A stretch of DNA of 64,000 bases from the NCBI RefSeq assembly GCF_040717535.1, contig NZ_JBFEFI010000015.1, positions 1 through 64,000 of the forward strand, read 5' to 3'. The notes under the pieces were generated by a model. The model did not search any database. It saw nothing but the letters and a program-made list of their open reading frames with translations, and was not told where the DNA came from. The translations under genes were made by a program, and so were the position numbers. Shown in pieces: positions 1 through 10,017 of the stretch (the stretch's first letter is position 1; each line of letters opens with the position of its first letter). Source of the DNA: Thalassoglobus sp. JC818 (GTDB lineage Bacteria; Planctomycetota; Planctomycetia; Planctomycetales; Planctomycetaceae).

Positions 1-393
1 GGCGCAAATGCAGGTTGAACCAGAGTGACATTTGAAGTCGCTCCTCGTACAGCCTCTCATCGTAACTCTATACAAACCAATTGAGTCCGAATTTTGCATT
101 CATCGACTTACGCTAAACAGGAAACTCATCATGTTCAGCCAAAACATTAAGGAGAAAGGAGGTCAAGCATTGGCTGTCGCCACAGAACTCCTCAAACACA
201 TCAGCGACAAAACGATTCAAACTCAGACGAAAGACTTTGTGAGCCAGATCGCAGTGCCTGCGGAAACGTTCACTCGAATGGTGGCATTTGCATCAATGAG
301 CCAGCCGACGCCGACGTCAATGAAATTCTCTTCCGCCCAACCGCCCATAGTATCTGAAAAGCTTCGGAGATTTCATTCCGCAAGCGCAGTCAT
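1..393. other. No convincing gene
   Basis: An open frame on the plus strand runs from 32 to 427 (possible start at 131), but it has no recognisable motif and its end overlaps the convergent methyltransferase gene. I see no RNA gene, repeat or strong terminator. It may be a small unknown protein or chance. Confidence 0.4.
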
Positions 394-1194
394 TCAATGC
401 GTTGGGTTTCGGAGGACGAAGACATGAGCATCGAGTCGATGGAGCACGTTGAATGACTCCGGAACTGTCCGATTCAAGAGGTCAATGTGAGCTGTGTTGA
501 ACTCATTGACTTCCGTCTCTGAGAGTGTCGCGCCGACTCCGCGACAAGCTCGAAATCGACCGCACCAGCCTTCACGGGTAAACGGGATCGGCTCGTCATA
601 ATAGAACATGGCCTGAACATCGAAGTCTGCTTCAGCCCAGGCCGGACAGGCAGGAATATTTCCGGACCAATCGGCACCGCCCCAATCTGGGTTGAACTTG
701 AGCACAAGCTGTTCGCTGGCATGAGCGATCTTGTCCACCCGTGGCAACCAACAAAAATGTGAAGTCACGAGGAGACCGTCCGGCTTGAGGATTCGTCGCA
801 ATTCTCTAACTACTTTATCGGTATCAAAGTAAAGCCAGCACTGATTGGCAGCCACCACATCAAACGTCGGCTGCTGCCATGGAAGTGACTCGGCAGAGTG
901 AACTGCGAATTCAACGGAAAGCCCCTCTTCGCTAGCGAGTTGTTTTGCCATCTCGATCTGTTCGCGTGAAACGTCGACACCGGTCACGTTTGCGCCCTGT
1001 TTTGCAAACTGACGAGCCATCACACCAGTGCCTGTGCCGAGATCCAGAATTCTCTGTCCCGCGAGTCCGATGTCGAAAGCAGAAAGTCGCCGAAAGAAAC
1101 TGGCAGGTGGACCAGGACGATGAATCGCGTAGTCCCGCGATGTCTTGCCCCAATCGATGCTCTTGTCGCCGTCGGTTGGTTTCAGATCATGCAT
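394..1194 (-). CDS. Class I SAM-dependent methyltransferase
   Basis: The 266-residue protein carries the SAM-binding glycine motif LDLGTGTG at residues 50-57, an acidic loop after strand 2 (GVDVS, about 75-79) and a post-motif region ending in VAANQCWLYF, so it has the Rossmann methyltransferase fold (Methyltransf_11/UbiE-like). Such enzymes transfer a methyl group from SAM to small molecules or lipids; the substrate cannot be read here. The start at 1194 is ATG and leaves the usual short N-terminal helix before motif I. It is followed 56 bases away by a nitrilase-family gene on the same strand, so co-transcription is possible. The length is normal and no motif is missing. Confidence 0.85.
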   Translation of the reverse strand: MHDLKPTDGDKSIDWGKTSRDYAIHRPGPPASFFRRLSAFDIGLAGQRILDLGTGTGVMARQFAKQGANVTGVDVSREQIEMAKQLASEEGLSVEFAVHSAESLPWQQPTFDVVAANQCWLYFDTDKVVRELRRILKPDGLLVTSHFCWLPRVDKIAHASEQLVLKFNPDWGGADWSGNIPACPAWAEADFDVQAMFYYDEPIPFTREGWCGRFRACRGVGATLSETEVNEFNTAHIDLLNRTVPESFNVLHRLDAHVFVLRNPTH

Positions 1195-1250
1195 CGTTTT
1201 TCCTTCCCAGATTAGTGTCGTCTTCTTTAGTTCAAACTTTTAACTGGCAA

Positions 1251-2027
1251 CTAACTCTCAATCGCAATCAATTGTCCTTCCCATCCGCTTTCAGAGTTCT
1301 TTGCGATCATCAAATACTCGCCTGACTCCGGTGCTTGAACGATGACCTTCCCACACTCATCCCAAACAGCGCTGCGTCCACCTGTTGGAAATCCGCCTGT
1401 TTCGCATGCGTAGTTTGCCATTGCGACGGGAGATTTGTACTCGCGTGCGTATCGAGCAAGAGTGTCTTCCGCTTTGCAGACTCCCTCAGGGGTTTTCGCC
1501 ACGCTCGCCACGTAGATCGTCGCACCTTTCTGAAATGTATCTGCCGGGTGAATAGGATTGCTAATGTCGGCACAAATCGCGACTCCAACCTCACGCCCAT
1601 GACATGGATAGACAGCCACATCATCCGACGGAATAAACCACGGAAATTCGTCTGGGTGAACGAATCGCTTTCGATAGACTTCGATCGGGAGTCTTGGTCG
1701 AAAGGTCAATGCTCCAATGAAGGGCTTTGCTGCGGATGATCGAATCGGGGCACCAGCGATGATTGCGATCTCCCGACTGTCCGACAATTCCTGAAGCACG
1801 GTCAGACACGGATCATTGGCCTCAATCGCAGTCTCTGCGGCAATCGTCGGCTCGTACCCAGTGAGAGAGAGTTCCGGAAACAGGACGAGCTTTGCCCCAT
1901 GATCCGCTGCACAAGATACGATTTCGGCATGCCGCCGGATGTTCTCAGCAATGTCACCTTTCACAGAAGCGGATTGGGCAACTGCAATGCAGAACTCTTC
2001 TTGCGGCATACTCCCCTGCTCGATCAT
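1251..2027 (-). CDS. Carbon-nitrogen hydrolase (nitrilase superfamily)
   Basis: The 258-residue protein has the complete nitrilase triad in order: Glu52 in FPELSLTGYEP, Lys120 in YRKRFVHP and Cys152 in VAICADISNP. These cytosolic enzymes hydrolyse amides or nitriles through a cysteine thioimidate/acyl intermediate. The compact length without an added domain fits a stand-alone amidase rather than an NAD-synthetase or N-acyltransferase. ATG starts exist at residue 1 and at residue 7 (about 2009); the second would be enough for the fold. The substrate is unknown. It lies upstream of the methyltransferase on the same strand. Confidence 0.88.
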   Translation of the reverse strand: MIEQGSMPQEEFCIAVAQSASVKGDIAENIRRHAEIVSCAADHGAKLVLFPELSLTGYEPTIAAETAIEANDPCLTVLQELSDSREIAIIAGAPIRSSAAKPFIGALTFRPRLPIEVYRKRFVHPDEFPWFIPSDDVAVYPCHGREVGVAICADISNPIHPADTFQKGATIYVASVAKTPEGVCKAEDTLARYAREYKSPVAMANYACETGGFPTGGRSAVWDECGKVIVQAPESGEYLMIAKNSESGWEGQLIAIES

Positions 2028-2200
2028 TGCAATTCTTCTAACTTGAATTGGAGCGATGAGCTTAACATTTTATGAATGTTTAGCTGTCGTTCGTCAAACT
2101 GAAGGCCATTGAAGCCTTCGTCAAACATGAATAAGTATGGTGCAGCAGATACTACCAACAACCCATTCCATTAATTCCGAAGGAGCATGAAGTAATAACC

Positions 2201-3523
2201 TCACGGCTTCAGTTTGTCGGCTCGTTGTACGAAGTCAGGGTCGATTGTAACACCGAATCCGGCGCCACTGGGACAACGGACCACACCGTCTTCGCATTTC
2301 AATGATGAGTCAGCACAATGAATGGGGAGACTCGTATTCCCCTTAAATTCCATAAACGGGCCGATGTTGGGTGTGAATGAGGCAAATTGCACAACGTCCA
2401 GGTAGCCGAGTCCGCCGCCGGACATGTGAGGCACAACTTTCATCCGGGCGGCCTCTGCCATGCGAGCAACCTGTGTGGCTCGAATCAGTCCGCCACCGTA
2501 GTGGAGATCGGGCTGAACAATATCCACTCCACGATTGGCGATTGTCCACTTCCACCGATGCATCGAGAACTCCTGTTCCCCTCCTGCGACGGGAATTGCG
2601 AGCGCATCAGCAACCTTCTTTGTGCTCCACAGGTCATCGAATTCACATGGTTCTTCAAAGAATCCGTACTGATGCTCTTCCATCAGCCTTCCGATCCGGA
2701 TGGCTTCTGTCGCATCGTAGCTACTGTTCGAATCAGCATAGAGCGTGAAGTCGTTTCCGAACTTCTCGCGCACGAGCGGAATCAACGCTTCACTGCGGCC
2801 GGGGAGAGAGTCCACATTCCGGCTCATCCGTCCCCCCAGACGGAATTTAATCGCTTTCACACCTGACCCAGATACTAATCCCTGCAAATGTTCCACTTCT
2901 TCTTCTGGACGATTCCCACGGTTTCCGCTGGCAAAGTAAACCGGGATATCTTGCCGCAATCGACCACCGAAGAAATCAGCGACGGGGCGATTTGCAGCAC
3001 GACCGAGTAGCTCCAGCATGTTCATTTCGATCGCAGCAACACAGATCCATAGAGCGATTCCCTGAAGCTTATAGTTACTGCTTCGTCGATACACATCCCA
3101 CAGCAGTTCTTCAATTCGACGTGCGTCCTGACCAATGAAAGCTGGTGCGACATTCTTAAGAAACACTGGCCAGAAGTAGTCCATTTTTGCTGGATTCGGA
3201 ACCGTGATCGCTTCGATGCCATCGGAAGTGCGACTGCGGACGAGATAGCTGCGACCGTTTCGTAACAGTTCAATTGACTTGACTGTGACGGGCTGATTCA
3301 CTGACGACAGATCGAGTACGGGCTTCTTCAGAATTTGATCGAGTTTCTCTGAGAGACGATGCCCTTCATTGACTTCGACTTGATCGCTGACCACTTGAGT
3401 CGTAGAAAGCCCGATTGCAGCTGCGCCCGACAACGTGATCGATGCCAATGCCGATCGACGTGAGATGCACTCGTCTGTTTTGAAACTGCTGGCCGACCGA
3501 GTCGATTCGGTGCGTGTTTCCAT
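2201..3523 (-). CDS. Enolase-superfamily enzyme (mandelate racemase/muconate lactonizing type), exported
   Basis: This 440-residue protein begins with a Tat-like leader (SRRSALASITLSGAAAIG, about residues 21-38). It then has the enolase-superfamily capping domain and barrel. A Lys motif (KAIKF, about 222-226), metal ligands in YADSN (about 263), FEEP (about 288) and GGEQE (about 313), and a His in VPHMSGG (about 364) are all visible, so it is probably active. Family members are acid-sugar dehydratases, racemases or cycloisomerases. The neighbouring TIM-barrel isomerase suggests sugar or sugar-acid use, but the substrate is not deducible. Twin-arginine leaders on such enzymes are common in planctomycetes and suggest export across the inner membrane. 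Confidence 0.85.
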   Translation of the reverse strand: METRTESTRSASSFKTDECISRRSALASITLSGAAAIGLSTTQVVSDQVEVNEGHRLSEKLDQILKKPVLDLSSVNQPVTVKSIELLRNGRSYLVRSRTSDGIEAITVPNPAKMDYFWPVFLKNVAPAFIGQDARRIEELLWDVYRRSSNYKLQGIALWICVAAIEMNMLELLGRAANRPVADFFGGRLRQDIPVYFASGNRGNRPEEEVEHLQGLVSGSGVKAIKFRLGGRMSRNVDSLPGRSEALIPLVREKFGNDFTLYADSNSSYDATEAIRIGRLMEEHQYGFFEEPCEFDDLWSTKKVADALAIPVAGGEQEFSMHRWKWTIANRGVDIVQPDLHYGGGLIRATQVARMAEAARMKVVPHMSGGGLGYLDVVQFASFTPNIGPFMEFKGNTSLPIHCADSSLKCEDGVVRCPSGAGFGVTIDPDFVQRADKLKP

Positions 3524-3718
3524 AAGTTAAACCTCTCTGAAATCTGTGTGCTATTCGTCGAAATCCCACCCTGAATAAACTCAGTGCGTTCCATGCTCAC
3601 AAGTGAACTCTCCCGAACGGGACTTGGATTGAATCGTGAGATGTATTGGCAAGGCAAATAGGAAAACAATTCTTCCCAACAAAACACAGCGAGCGTGCAA
3701 CGGTCCATAAGAGCCGAT

Positions 3719-4675
3719 CTATTTCCAGCTCTCTTTCAGGTTCTCGTAGCCACTCTGATGGGCGGCTAAAACTGTTTTCGAAGCGGAAGTCCCGGTTTCG
3801 ATCGACTGCTCAAGGACGAGGTGAGGAGATATTCCACGGCTACGAAGGATGTCAAACAGGCGAGCGTAGTTGAGATCACCGTCGAAGGTAAAACTCTCCG
3901 TCCAGATTCCTCCCTTCGACTGACGCAGGTGCAATTCGACAATGCGGTCAGCGTAGTGATCGATCGCGTCGAAGAGTGCGACCTGAGAATTGCCACATCC
4001 TCGATAGACCCAATGGGCATCCAGACAGAACTTCACGTGCTCAGGGTTCGTCGCAGTGAGCATATGATGAAATTCGCGAGCACCCTGTCTCAACTCGCTA
4101 TCGTGGTTGTGGTATGCCAGAGTGATACCAAGTTTCTTCAACTGTGCTCCGAGCCGGTTTAGCGACTCTGCTTGATGGATGAGTTGCGAGTCTGACTTGT
4201 CTTCGCTGCCGCCCCAACGAATCGGCGACGGGTTCGTGACGATAATGTGTGTGCCGAGGTCGGCTGCGCGTTCAGCAATCGACAACACCTGATCAATGCT
4301 TGCTTCGGACTGTTCTTCGTCGTGCAGGACGCTATTCACATAAAGCGACCGCATTTCCAAATTATGGTTTGAAAGGCGTTCTTTCAGACCGTCGAATTCT
4401 GCGGGCTGATGAATGATCGGCTCGTATCCAGTGATCCCTGTACTGGCGATGTCAGCGAGCAGCTCATCTGTATGCAGCGTCAATGTTTTTCCGTCACGGC
4501 GTGCGAAGGTTGACCACGGGTAGGTGTTAGTGGCGATGTGCAGCGGATGGTCGGTAAGTCGATCCGCAGCCTGGAGTTTTGTCAGCGTCATACCAAGAGC
4601 AGTTGCTCCGGCGACTTCAGTCAGCATTTCGCGGCGATTGATCACTTCAAATTCCTCAGGTGCCGAATTTTGCAA
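3719..4675 (-). CDS. Xylose isomerase-like TIM-barrel sugar isomerase/epimerase, exported
   Basis: The 318-residue protein has an N-terminal NRREMLTEVAGATALGM segment resembling a Tat leader. It then has an AP-endonuclease-2-type TIM barrel. Metal-site motifs typical of the family are visible: TLAYHNHDSE (about 180-190), FCLDAHWVYRG (about 217-227), VELHLRQ and LVLEQS near the end. Members isomerise or epimerise sugars or act on inositols. It lies 195 bases upstream of the enolase-superfamily gene in the same direction, so the two may form a carbohydrate pathway. It is divergent from the sigma-factor gene. The exact reaction is unknown. Confidence 0.82.
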   Translation of the reverse strand: MQNSAPEEFEVINRREMLTEVAGATALGMTLTKLQAADRLTDHPLHIATNTYPWSTFARRDGKTLTLHTDELLADIASTGITGYEPIIHQPAEFDGLKERLSNHNLEMRSLYVNSVLHDEEQSEASIDQVLSIAERAADLGTHIIVTNPSPIRWGGSEDKSDSQLIHQAESLNRLGAQLKKLGITLAYHNHDSELRQGAREFHHMLTATNPEHVKFCLDAHWVYRGCGNSQVALFDAIDHYADRIVELHLRQSKGGIWTESFTFDGDLNYARLFDILRSRGISPHLVLEQSIETGTSASKTVLAAHQSGYENLKESWK

Positions 4676-4761
4676 GATTGGCCATACTTTGAGTCATCGT
4701 ATGTTTTTTCTGCATTCGTGGTAACCATTCGATTCAATGTGCTATCCGATGATGATTTTCA

Positions 4762-5358
4762 GTGTTTGTGTTTCAGACTCAAGGTGATCGAAGCGTGGAA
4801 TTGGACGAGCGAATCAAACAGGTTCAAGATGGGAATCTGGATGCATTTGCAGTGATCGTACGCCTCCATGAACGAACAATCCGTGCTTGGCTCGTTTCGC
4901 GTTGTCCGCCTGGAGGAGATGCGGACGAAGTGGCACAAAAGACATTCGTGCAAGCTTTCAAAAGAATTGACGACTATGAAATCGGGACGGACTTCCGAGC
5001 CTGGTTGTTCACAATTGCCAGATATCAGTTGATGGCGGAGTGCACCCGACTGCAACGACTGGCGGACTATCAAAGCCGCTACGCTCCACTCGCACTCAGC
5101 CGAGAATTGGAACGTCGGGCGACGAGTAGCTCTCAAGCACAGGATCAACTGCTTGGATTCCTGCGAAGCTGTCTGAAAGAGATGGGTGAGAAGCCACAGC
5201 AGCTTTTGAATTGGCGATACACCGAAGAATTGCCATTGGCTGAGATTGCGGAACTGACGAATCGAAGTGTTGGGGCAATCAAGAAACATCTGTTTAAATT
5301 GCGAAAGAGTCTCCACGACTGCATACAGCGAAAGCAGGCAAGCGAGGCTGTGCGATGA
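4762..5358 (+). CDS. ECF RNA polymerase sigma factor
   Basis: The 198-residue protein has region 2 (DAFAVIVRLHERTIRAWLVSR, then DADEVAQKTFVQAFKRID and FRAWLFTIARYQLM) and a C-terminal region 4 helix-turn-helix (LPLAEIAELTNRSVGAIKKHLFKLRKSL). It is therefore a small sigma-70 of the extracytoplasmic-function group that redirects RNA polymerase. The reported start is GTG at 4762; a second GTG at 4795, preceded by AAGG, would remove eleven residues and is an equally good start. Its stop overlaps the next ATG (ATGA at 5355), which couples it to the FecR-type gene, the likely membrane regulator. Confidence 0.9.
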   Translation: MFVFQTQGDRSVELDERIKQVQDGNLDAFAVIVRLHERTIRAWLVSRCPPGGDADEVAQKTFVQAFKRIDDYEIGTDFRAWLFTIARYQLMAECTRLQRLADYQSRYAPLALSRELERRATSSSQAQDQLLGFLRSCLKEMGEKPQQLLNWRYTEELPLAEIAELTNRSVGAIKKHLFKLRKSLHDCIQRKQASEAVR

Positions 5359-7049
5359 ATCCTAGTTTCGACCAGCTTTGGACGGACTACCTGGAAGGAG
5401 AACTCGACGGCTCCGGGTTGATCGAGTTGCAGGAAATGCTGGCTGCTGATACCGAACTCCTCAAACATGCTGCGAATCTCTTCGAGGAACATCGGTTGCT
5501 AGGATTGGAGCTTCAACCATTCGATTCAGACGCTTTCGTCCAAGATACCATCCGGAGAATCGAAGATGATCAAGGGACGTTTCTCCGTTCTATCACCGAG
5601 AAACTTCGCGGAGCCGAACAGCCTTCCGAGAGGGACTCTTCACTCGTCAGATCAACTGTCTCTTCCAAGCGATGGTTCAGTTCGATCGCGATTGCGGTTC
5701 TTACACTGCTCGTCTCCTTAAGTCTGCAACACTGGTTTGGTTCATCCCAAGTGATCGACAAAACGGACCTAATGTCAGACAACGCGACTCGCTCTCGATT
5801 GGCAAATGATATTGCGACTCTAATTTTTGAAGACGGTTGTGAATGGTCGTCAGAAACAGCTTTGCATGAGGGGCAACGATTACCGCCGGGGAGTCTTGAA
5901 CTCATCACAGGAACAGCAGTCATTCGCTTTGACGGTGGTGCAGAACTGGTGATGACCGGGGAAACGTCCCTCGTCTTGAGTTCAACAGGCAGTGCGAAAC
6001 TCAATCATGGGAATGTTGTTATCCGAGCTGAAGATGGGGCAGAAGGGTTCGAATTGGCAACGCCTCGCTGCCCGCTGATTGACCTCGGGACAGAGTTTGC
6101 AGTCCGCGTTGGCTCTTCCGGTGACACCGAAGTTCACGTTCTGGATGGACAGGTCGAGTATCGAAATGGCAAGTCGCCGGACATCTTGACGGCTGGCCAC
6201 GCAGTCCGACTTTCGAAAACAAGTGACACTGCGGAAGCGGTTGAGCTGGACTCTCCTAGGTTTGAAGAAGTGGTTCGCCGTGCGAATCCCCGACCGCAAC
6301 CTGAACGCATGCAAGCTTACGAGGGGTTCCATTACGAACCTGGCATTCTACCACTCGAAGAAACGACGAAAGGCATCGGCTGGGGTGGCCCCTGGCGGCT
6401 GCGAACGCAGGAGGAGCGCAAAGTCCCCGACGTTGAGAACTCGCCAGAATTCTTTGAGATTGTTCACGGATTAATGAACGTTACCTGGCCCGTTCCCGGC
6501 GGGCGACTGGGAATGCTTATGCTTCCACCTAGCAATTCTTTCTACGTGAGGCCGCTCGCCAAGCCTGTAGATCTCGGCAAAGACGGAGTCACATTTTTCA
6601 GTTTGATGGTCCGCGAAACCGAGCGGCGAACGGATCGAAAGCGGCCGCAGGAACATCTGCGTCTCACTTTCCGCGCGTCCGAGGACTATTTTTCTGATTC
6701 AGTAAGCTTTGGGCATGGGCCCGGGGCTCGCCCTCGGATTCAAGCTGGCAATGGCAATCAGTTTACAAGCCCACTCGTCTTGCCAACTGAACAGACGATG
6801 TTATGGATCGGAAAGATCATTTCTCGCAAGGAGGGTAAAGACGAAATCTATTTCCGAATTTATGGCGAGCAGGATCTGCTGGGATACGCAGAGCCGAGCA
6901 CCTGGCACGTTGTTACACGCGGAGTTGATATTTCCAGTCGGCTGGATCGCCTGCTTTTGAGTTCGACGGGAGTGACTGCTCGAATCGTGGATGAACTACG
7001 TATCGGCCCGACCTGGCGAAGTGTCGCCCCCATGCGGGAGGAACATTGA
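5355..7049 (+). CDS. FecR-domain membrane protein, probable anti-sigma/sensor
   Basis: This 564-residue protein begins with a short zinc-finger-like or helical cytoplasmic part (FDQLWTDYLEGELDGSGL). A single hydrophobic span follows (WFSSIAIAVLTLLVSLSL, about 107-124). The FecR domain (about 160-290) shows the family pattern of FDGGAELVMTGET, LIDLGTEFAVRV and VHVLDGQVEYR. The remaining 260 residues look like an extracytoplasmic beta-rich (LamG-like) domain. FecR proteins pass an outside signal to a partner ECF sigma factor; the four-base overlap with the sigma gene supports that pairing. The downstream DUF1592/DUF1552 genes may be its targets, as such sets recur in planctomycetes, but that is inference. 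Confidence 0.85.
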   Translation: MNPSFDQLWTDYLEGELDGSGLIELQEMLAADTELLKHAANLFEEHRLLGLELQPFDSDAFVQDTIRRIEDDQGTFLRSITEKLRGAEQPSERDSSLVRSTVSSKRWFSSIAIAVLTLLVSLSLQHWFGSSQVIDKTDLMSDNATRSRLANDIATLIFEDGCEWSSETALHEGQRLPPGSLELITGTAVIRFDGGAELVMTGETSLVLSSTGSAKLNHGNVVIRAEDGAEGFELATPRCPLIDLGTEFAVRVGSSGDTEVHVLDGQVEYRNGKSPDILTAGHAVRLSKTSDTAEAVELDSPRFEEVVRRANPRPQPERMQAYEGFHYEPGILPLEETTKGIGWGGPWRLRTQEERKVPDVENSPEFFEIVHGLMNVTWPVPGGRLGMLMLPPSNSFYVRPLAKPVDLGKDGVTFFSLMVRETERRTDRKRPQEHLRLTFRASEDYFSDSVSFGHGPGARPRIQAGNGNQFTSPLVLPTEQTMLWIGKIISRKEGKDEIYFRIYGEQDLLGYAEPSTWHVVTRGVDISSRLDRLLLSSTGVTARIVDELRIGPTWRSVAPMREEH

Positions 7050-7352
7050 TATCGCCTGCTCACTTACCCTCGACAGTATCGATCCTTCGGGTAACGCCTC
7101 AATCAAGTGAGTCTTGGAGTTTTTTACATGCTGGTCGTCGACCTTCGTCGATTTGTGTTTCAATTGCCCTTGCAAATGAGCCAGCAGCTTTGAATTACGA
7201 GTTCTTGGTGATGCAGTTTGAAGCTACTTAGAATGCGGTGAACCTGAATAAACAAGGAGTGGCTAAAGTTCTCCATTTAAGGTAACCAAATGGCAGAAGC
7301 TGCTATTTAAAAGCAATCAGAAGATTGGAAATCGACCAGTGGGAGATTTGAA
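7050..7352. other. Intergenic region, probable promoter of DUF1592/DUF1552 pair
   Basis: About 300 bases without a credible gene. I see no strong inverted repeat or terminator. A Shine-Dalgarno-like GGGAG at 7341-7345 serves the TTG start at 7353. Confidence 0.4.
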
Positions 7353-9968
7353 TTGAAGAATTGTTTCGCAGTCGTCGCTGTCTGCCTGATTTCCGTCTCG
7401 AATGCCCGAGGCGAAACTCCATCTTTGATCCGTGAGTTCTTGACCACTCACTGCTTGGATTGCCACTCTGGTGAAAGTGCCGAGGCTGGTTTCGACCTTG
7501 ATTCCCTCGCCTTCAGTCTGGATGACTCCACGGTTTTTGATCGATGGGAGAAAGCTCACGACAAGGTTGAACGTGGGGAAATGCCTCCGAAAGACGTCGA
7601 TCAACCGTCGGATTCTGAGCGAGGTGTTCTGCTTCAGCAACTATCGAAACACTTAACCGCTGCCGATCAAGATCGCCAAACGAAATTTGGTCGCGGGACA
7701 ATCCGCAGACTGAATCGAGCTGAGTTTGAAACAGCACTCAGTGATCTTTTTTCGATCCCACTAAATATCCAAGCAGAGCTCCCCGAGGATGCGAAGAATC
7801 ATGGTTTTAATACAGTCGGTGCAGCGCTCAATGTTTCTTCCGTTCAGATGGAAGCGTACCTGAGCGTTTTAAACAAAGTGCTTACGCAGGCCACTACCCT
7901 GTACGAGAAGCCTCAACGGCGAACTCACCGTCTGAGCTACCGTGAAGAGAATGGCATCATGCAGGTCTACCGTCGCGGCGGTCCCTTCCTCATTCAGGAT
8001 GACGGAGTCGCTTTCTTCGCGACGGAGAAGTTTTCACATCTTAATGCAGTCATGAGCCAATGGACTGCTCCTCACACAGGGCGCTATCGGGTCAAGGTAT
8101 CGACTTTTGCACTACGTTCGGACGAGCCGGTGATTGTCTCGTTGCGAGCAGGCGGCACTGGACATGCTGAGTCGAATCATGTGCCTCATGTGTTTCTCGA
8201 CCATTTCGCCGTGAAAGAAGGGAATCCACAGATATTTGAGTGGGAAGGGACTCTAGAGCGCGGCCAATATTTTCATGTCTATCCGACGTCATTGCCTCCG
8301 ATGCGGTTTGCCGGTCCCAAAGAGGAAATGCAACAGCACGCATACAATGGTCCGGCTGCCGTCATTCAGTGGGTCGAAGTTGACGGTCCGATTTTTGAAC
8401 AATGGCCGCCAGCATCTCATCGTGTACTGTGGGGCGATGTTGCAACGACACCAATTCCCGACGCTCAACCGAATCAAGATCCCATCGCACATCTCGACGA
8501 ACCTCCCGCCAGGATCGCGCAGCCCAAAATGACTCGAGTTCCAGTTGAGAAAGCGACTGGGAACAAATGGATCTACGATCCGAAAAAGCAAGAGGTGGGA
8601 GGTGAACCGATTCACAGGAGTGCGGGCATCCCTGCTCCACTACATGCCACACTCGCATTAAATCCATCTTCACCGAAGAAGGTTGCTGCTTCACTGTTGT
8701 CAGAATTCGCCAATTGTGCCTTCCGTCGACCTGTTGGTGATGAAGAAATCGCCCCTTACATTTCTCTCGTTCATCATTGGCTGGACGAAGGGCGAGACTT
8801 TGAATCGGCGATGCGTGTCGGGTACATGGCACTGTTGACCTCTCCTGGTTTTCTCTATCACCAAGCTTCGTTGCCCGATGCAGCCTCCGAGTTAAGTCCC
8901 GTGGCATTTGCCGAAAGACTCAGCTTTTTCCTCTGGAATGGTCTGCCGGACGATGAACTCAGAACGCTAGCCGAAACGGGTCAAATCTTGGATCCCGACA
9001 CGCTGCGGTCTCAGGTCGATCGCATGCTGAACGATGACCGCTCCGATCGCTTCCTTAAAGACTTCCTCGATCAATGGCTCGATCTCCGCTTGATTGATTT
9101 CACAGTACCAGACGAGAAGCTGTACCCGGAGTTCGACAAACTCTTGCAGTGGTCCGCCGTGGAAGAAACTCTCGCTTTCGTCCGCAAACTTGTCGAAGAA
9201 GACCTGCCGTCCCGGAATGTCATAGATTCCGATTTTGCGATGGTGAACTGGCGCCTCGCGAAACACTACGACCTCCCAGCAGTTAATGAGATGCACGTGC
9301 AGGCGGTCTCTCTTCCCAAAGACTCTGTCCGCGGTGGTCTTATGACACAGGGGAGCATCCTGAAGGTGACCGCAAATGGCACAACGACCTCTCCGGTTGT
9401 GCGCGGCGTCTGGTTAATGGAACGAATCATGGGTATCCAACCAGACCCTCCTCCGCCTGGAATTCCGGCTATTGAACCTGATATTCGTGGTGCGACGACA
9501 GTCCGCGAGCAATTGGAGAAACATCGCAGCTTGGCCAATTGCGCCGATTGCCATGCCAAGATCGATCCCCCCGGAGTGGCACTGGAAAGTTTCGACGTCA
9601 TTGGAGGCTGGAGAGATCACTACAGAGCTATCAACGAAGAACTCGAAGACTTGAAGCCAAGGTACAGCCCGTTCCAACCTGTCCCGATCAGATACGTCGA
9701 AGGGCCTCTGGTTGACGCTTCCTACGAATTAGCGGATGGCCGATCGTTTGAAGACATCCAGGGATTCAAACGTTTACTACTTGAAGACGAACGTCAAATC
9801 GCCCGAGGAATCACCAAGAAGCTTCTTATTTACTCGACCGGAGCCGAAGTCTCGTTCTCTGATCGAGAAAAAGTTGAAGCAATTCTCGACCGTGCTCAAT
9901 CGAGCGAGTACGGCTTCCGATCACTCATCCACGAAATCGTTCAAAGTTCACTTTTCCATCGGAAGTAG
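7353..9968 (+). CDS. DUF1587/DUF1592/DUF1588/DUF1585 c-type cytochrome-like protein
   Basis: The 871-residue protein has a short leader, then a planctomycete cytochrome c (PSCyt1) motif CLDCH at residues 34-38. The DUF1587 pattern RLNRAEFETALSDLF (about 110-125), a carbohydrate-binding-like middle, DUF1592 (FFLWNGLPDDELR) and DUF1588 follow. DUF1588 contains NGTTTSPVVRGVWLMERI and a second heme motif CADCH near residue 729; DUF1585 closes the protein. This is the standard order of a phylum-specific exported protein thought to act in redox chemistry on a surface or periplasmic substrate. The TTG start at 7353 has GGGAG seven bases upstream. The next gene (DUF1552) is its constant partner in these genomes. 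Confidence 0.9.
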   Translation: MKNCFAVVAVCLISVSNARGETPSLIREFLTTHCLDCHSGESAEAGFDLDSLAFSLDDSTVFDRWEKAHDKVERGEMPPKDVDQPSDSERGVLLQQLSKHLTAADQDRQTKFGRGTIRRLNRAEFETALSDLFSIPLNIQAELPEDAKNHGFNTVGAALNVSSVQMEAYLSVLNKVLTQATTLYEKPQRRTHRLSYREENGIMQVYRRGGPFLIQDDGVAFFATEKFSHLNAVMSQWTAPHTGRYRVKVSTFALRSDEPVIVSLRAGGTGHAESNHVPHVFLDHFAVKEGNPQIFEWEGTLERGQYFHVYPTSLPPMRFAGPKEEMQQHAYNGPAAVIQWVEVDGPIFEQWPPASHRVLWGDVATTPIPDAQPNQDPIAHLDEPPARIAQPKMTRVPVEKATGNKWIYDPKKQEVGGEPIHRSAGIPAPLHATLALNPSSPKKVAASLLSEFANCAFRRPVGDEEIAPYISLVHHWLDEGRDFESAMRVGYMALLTSPGFLYHQASLPDAASELSPVAFAERLSFFLWNGLPDDELRTLAETGQILDPDTLRSQVDRMLNDDRSDRFLKDFLDQWLDLRLIDFTVPDEKLYPEFDKLLQWSAVEETLAFVRKLVEEDLPSRNVIDSDFAMVNWRLAKHYDLPAVNEMHVQAVSLPKDSVRGGLMTQGSILKVTANGTTTSPVVRGVWLMERIMGIQPDPPPPGIPAIEPDIRGATTVREQLEKHRSLANCADCHAKIDPPGVALESFDVIGGWRDHYRAINEELEDLKPRYSPFQPVPIRYVEGPLVDASYELADGRSFEDIQGFKRLLLEDERQIARGITKKLLIYSTGAEVSFSDREKVEAILDRAQSSEYGFRSLIHEIVQSSLFHRK

Positions 9969-10017
9969 CTCAATCGATCAGAACACAAATCTCGCGACCA
10001 AAACAGGCCCAATCTCT

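Noticed and set aside
32-427. 131-residue open frame at the window start
   Set aside because: No motif and it overlaps the methyltransferase end; kept only as an uncertain region.
7777-7787. 11-base match to the tRNA-Asn 3' end (AGCTCCCCGAG)
   Set aside because: It lies inside the intact DUF1592 gene, encodes a normal part of that protein and is short enough for chance; not a left attachment site.
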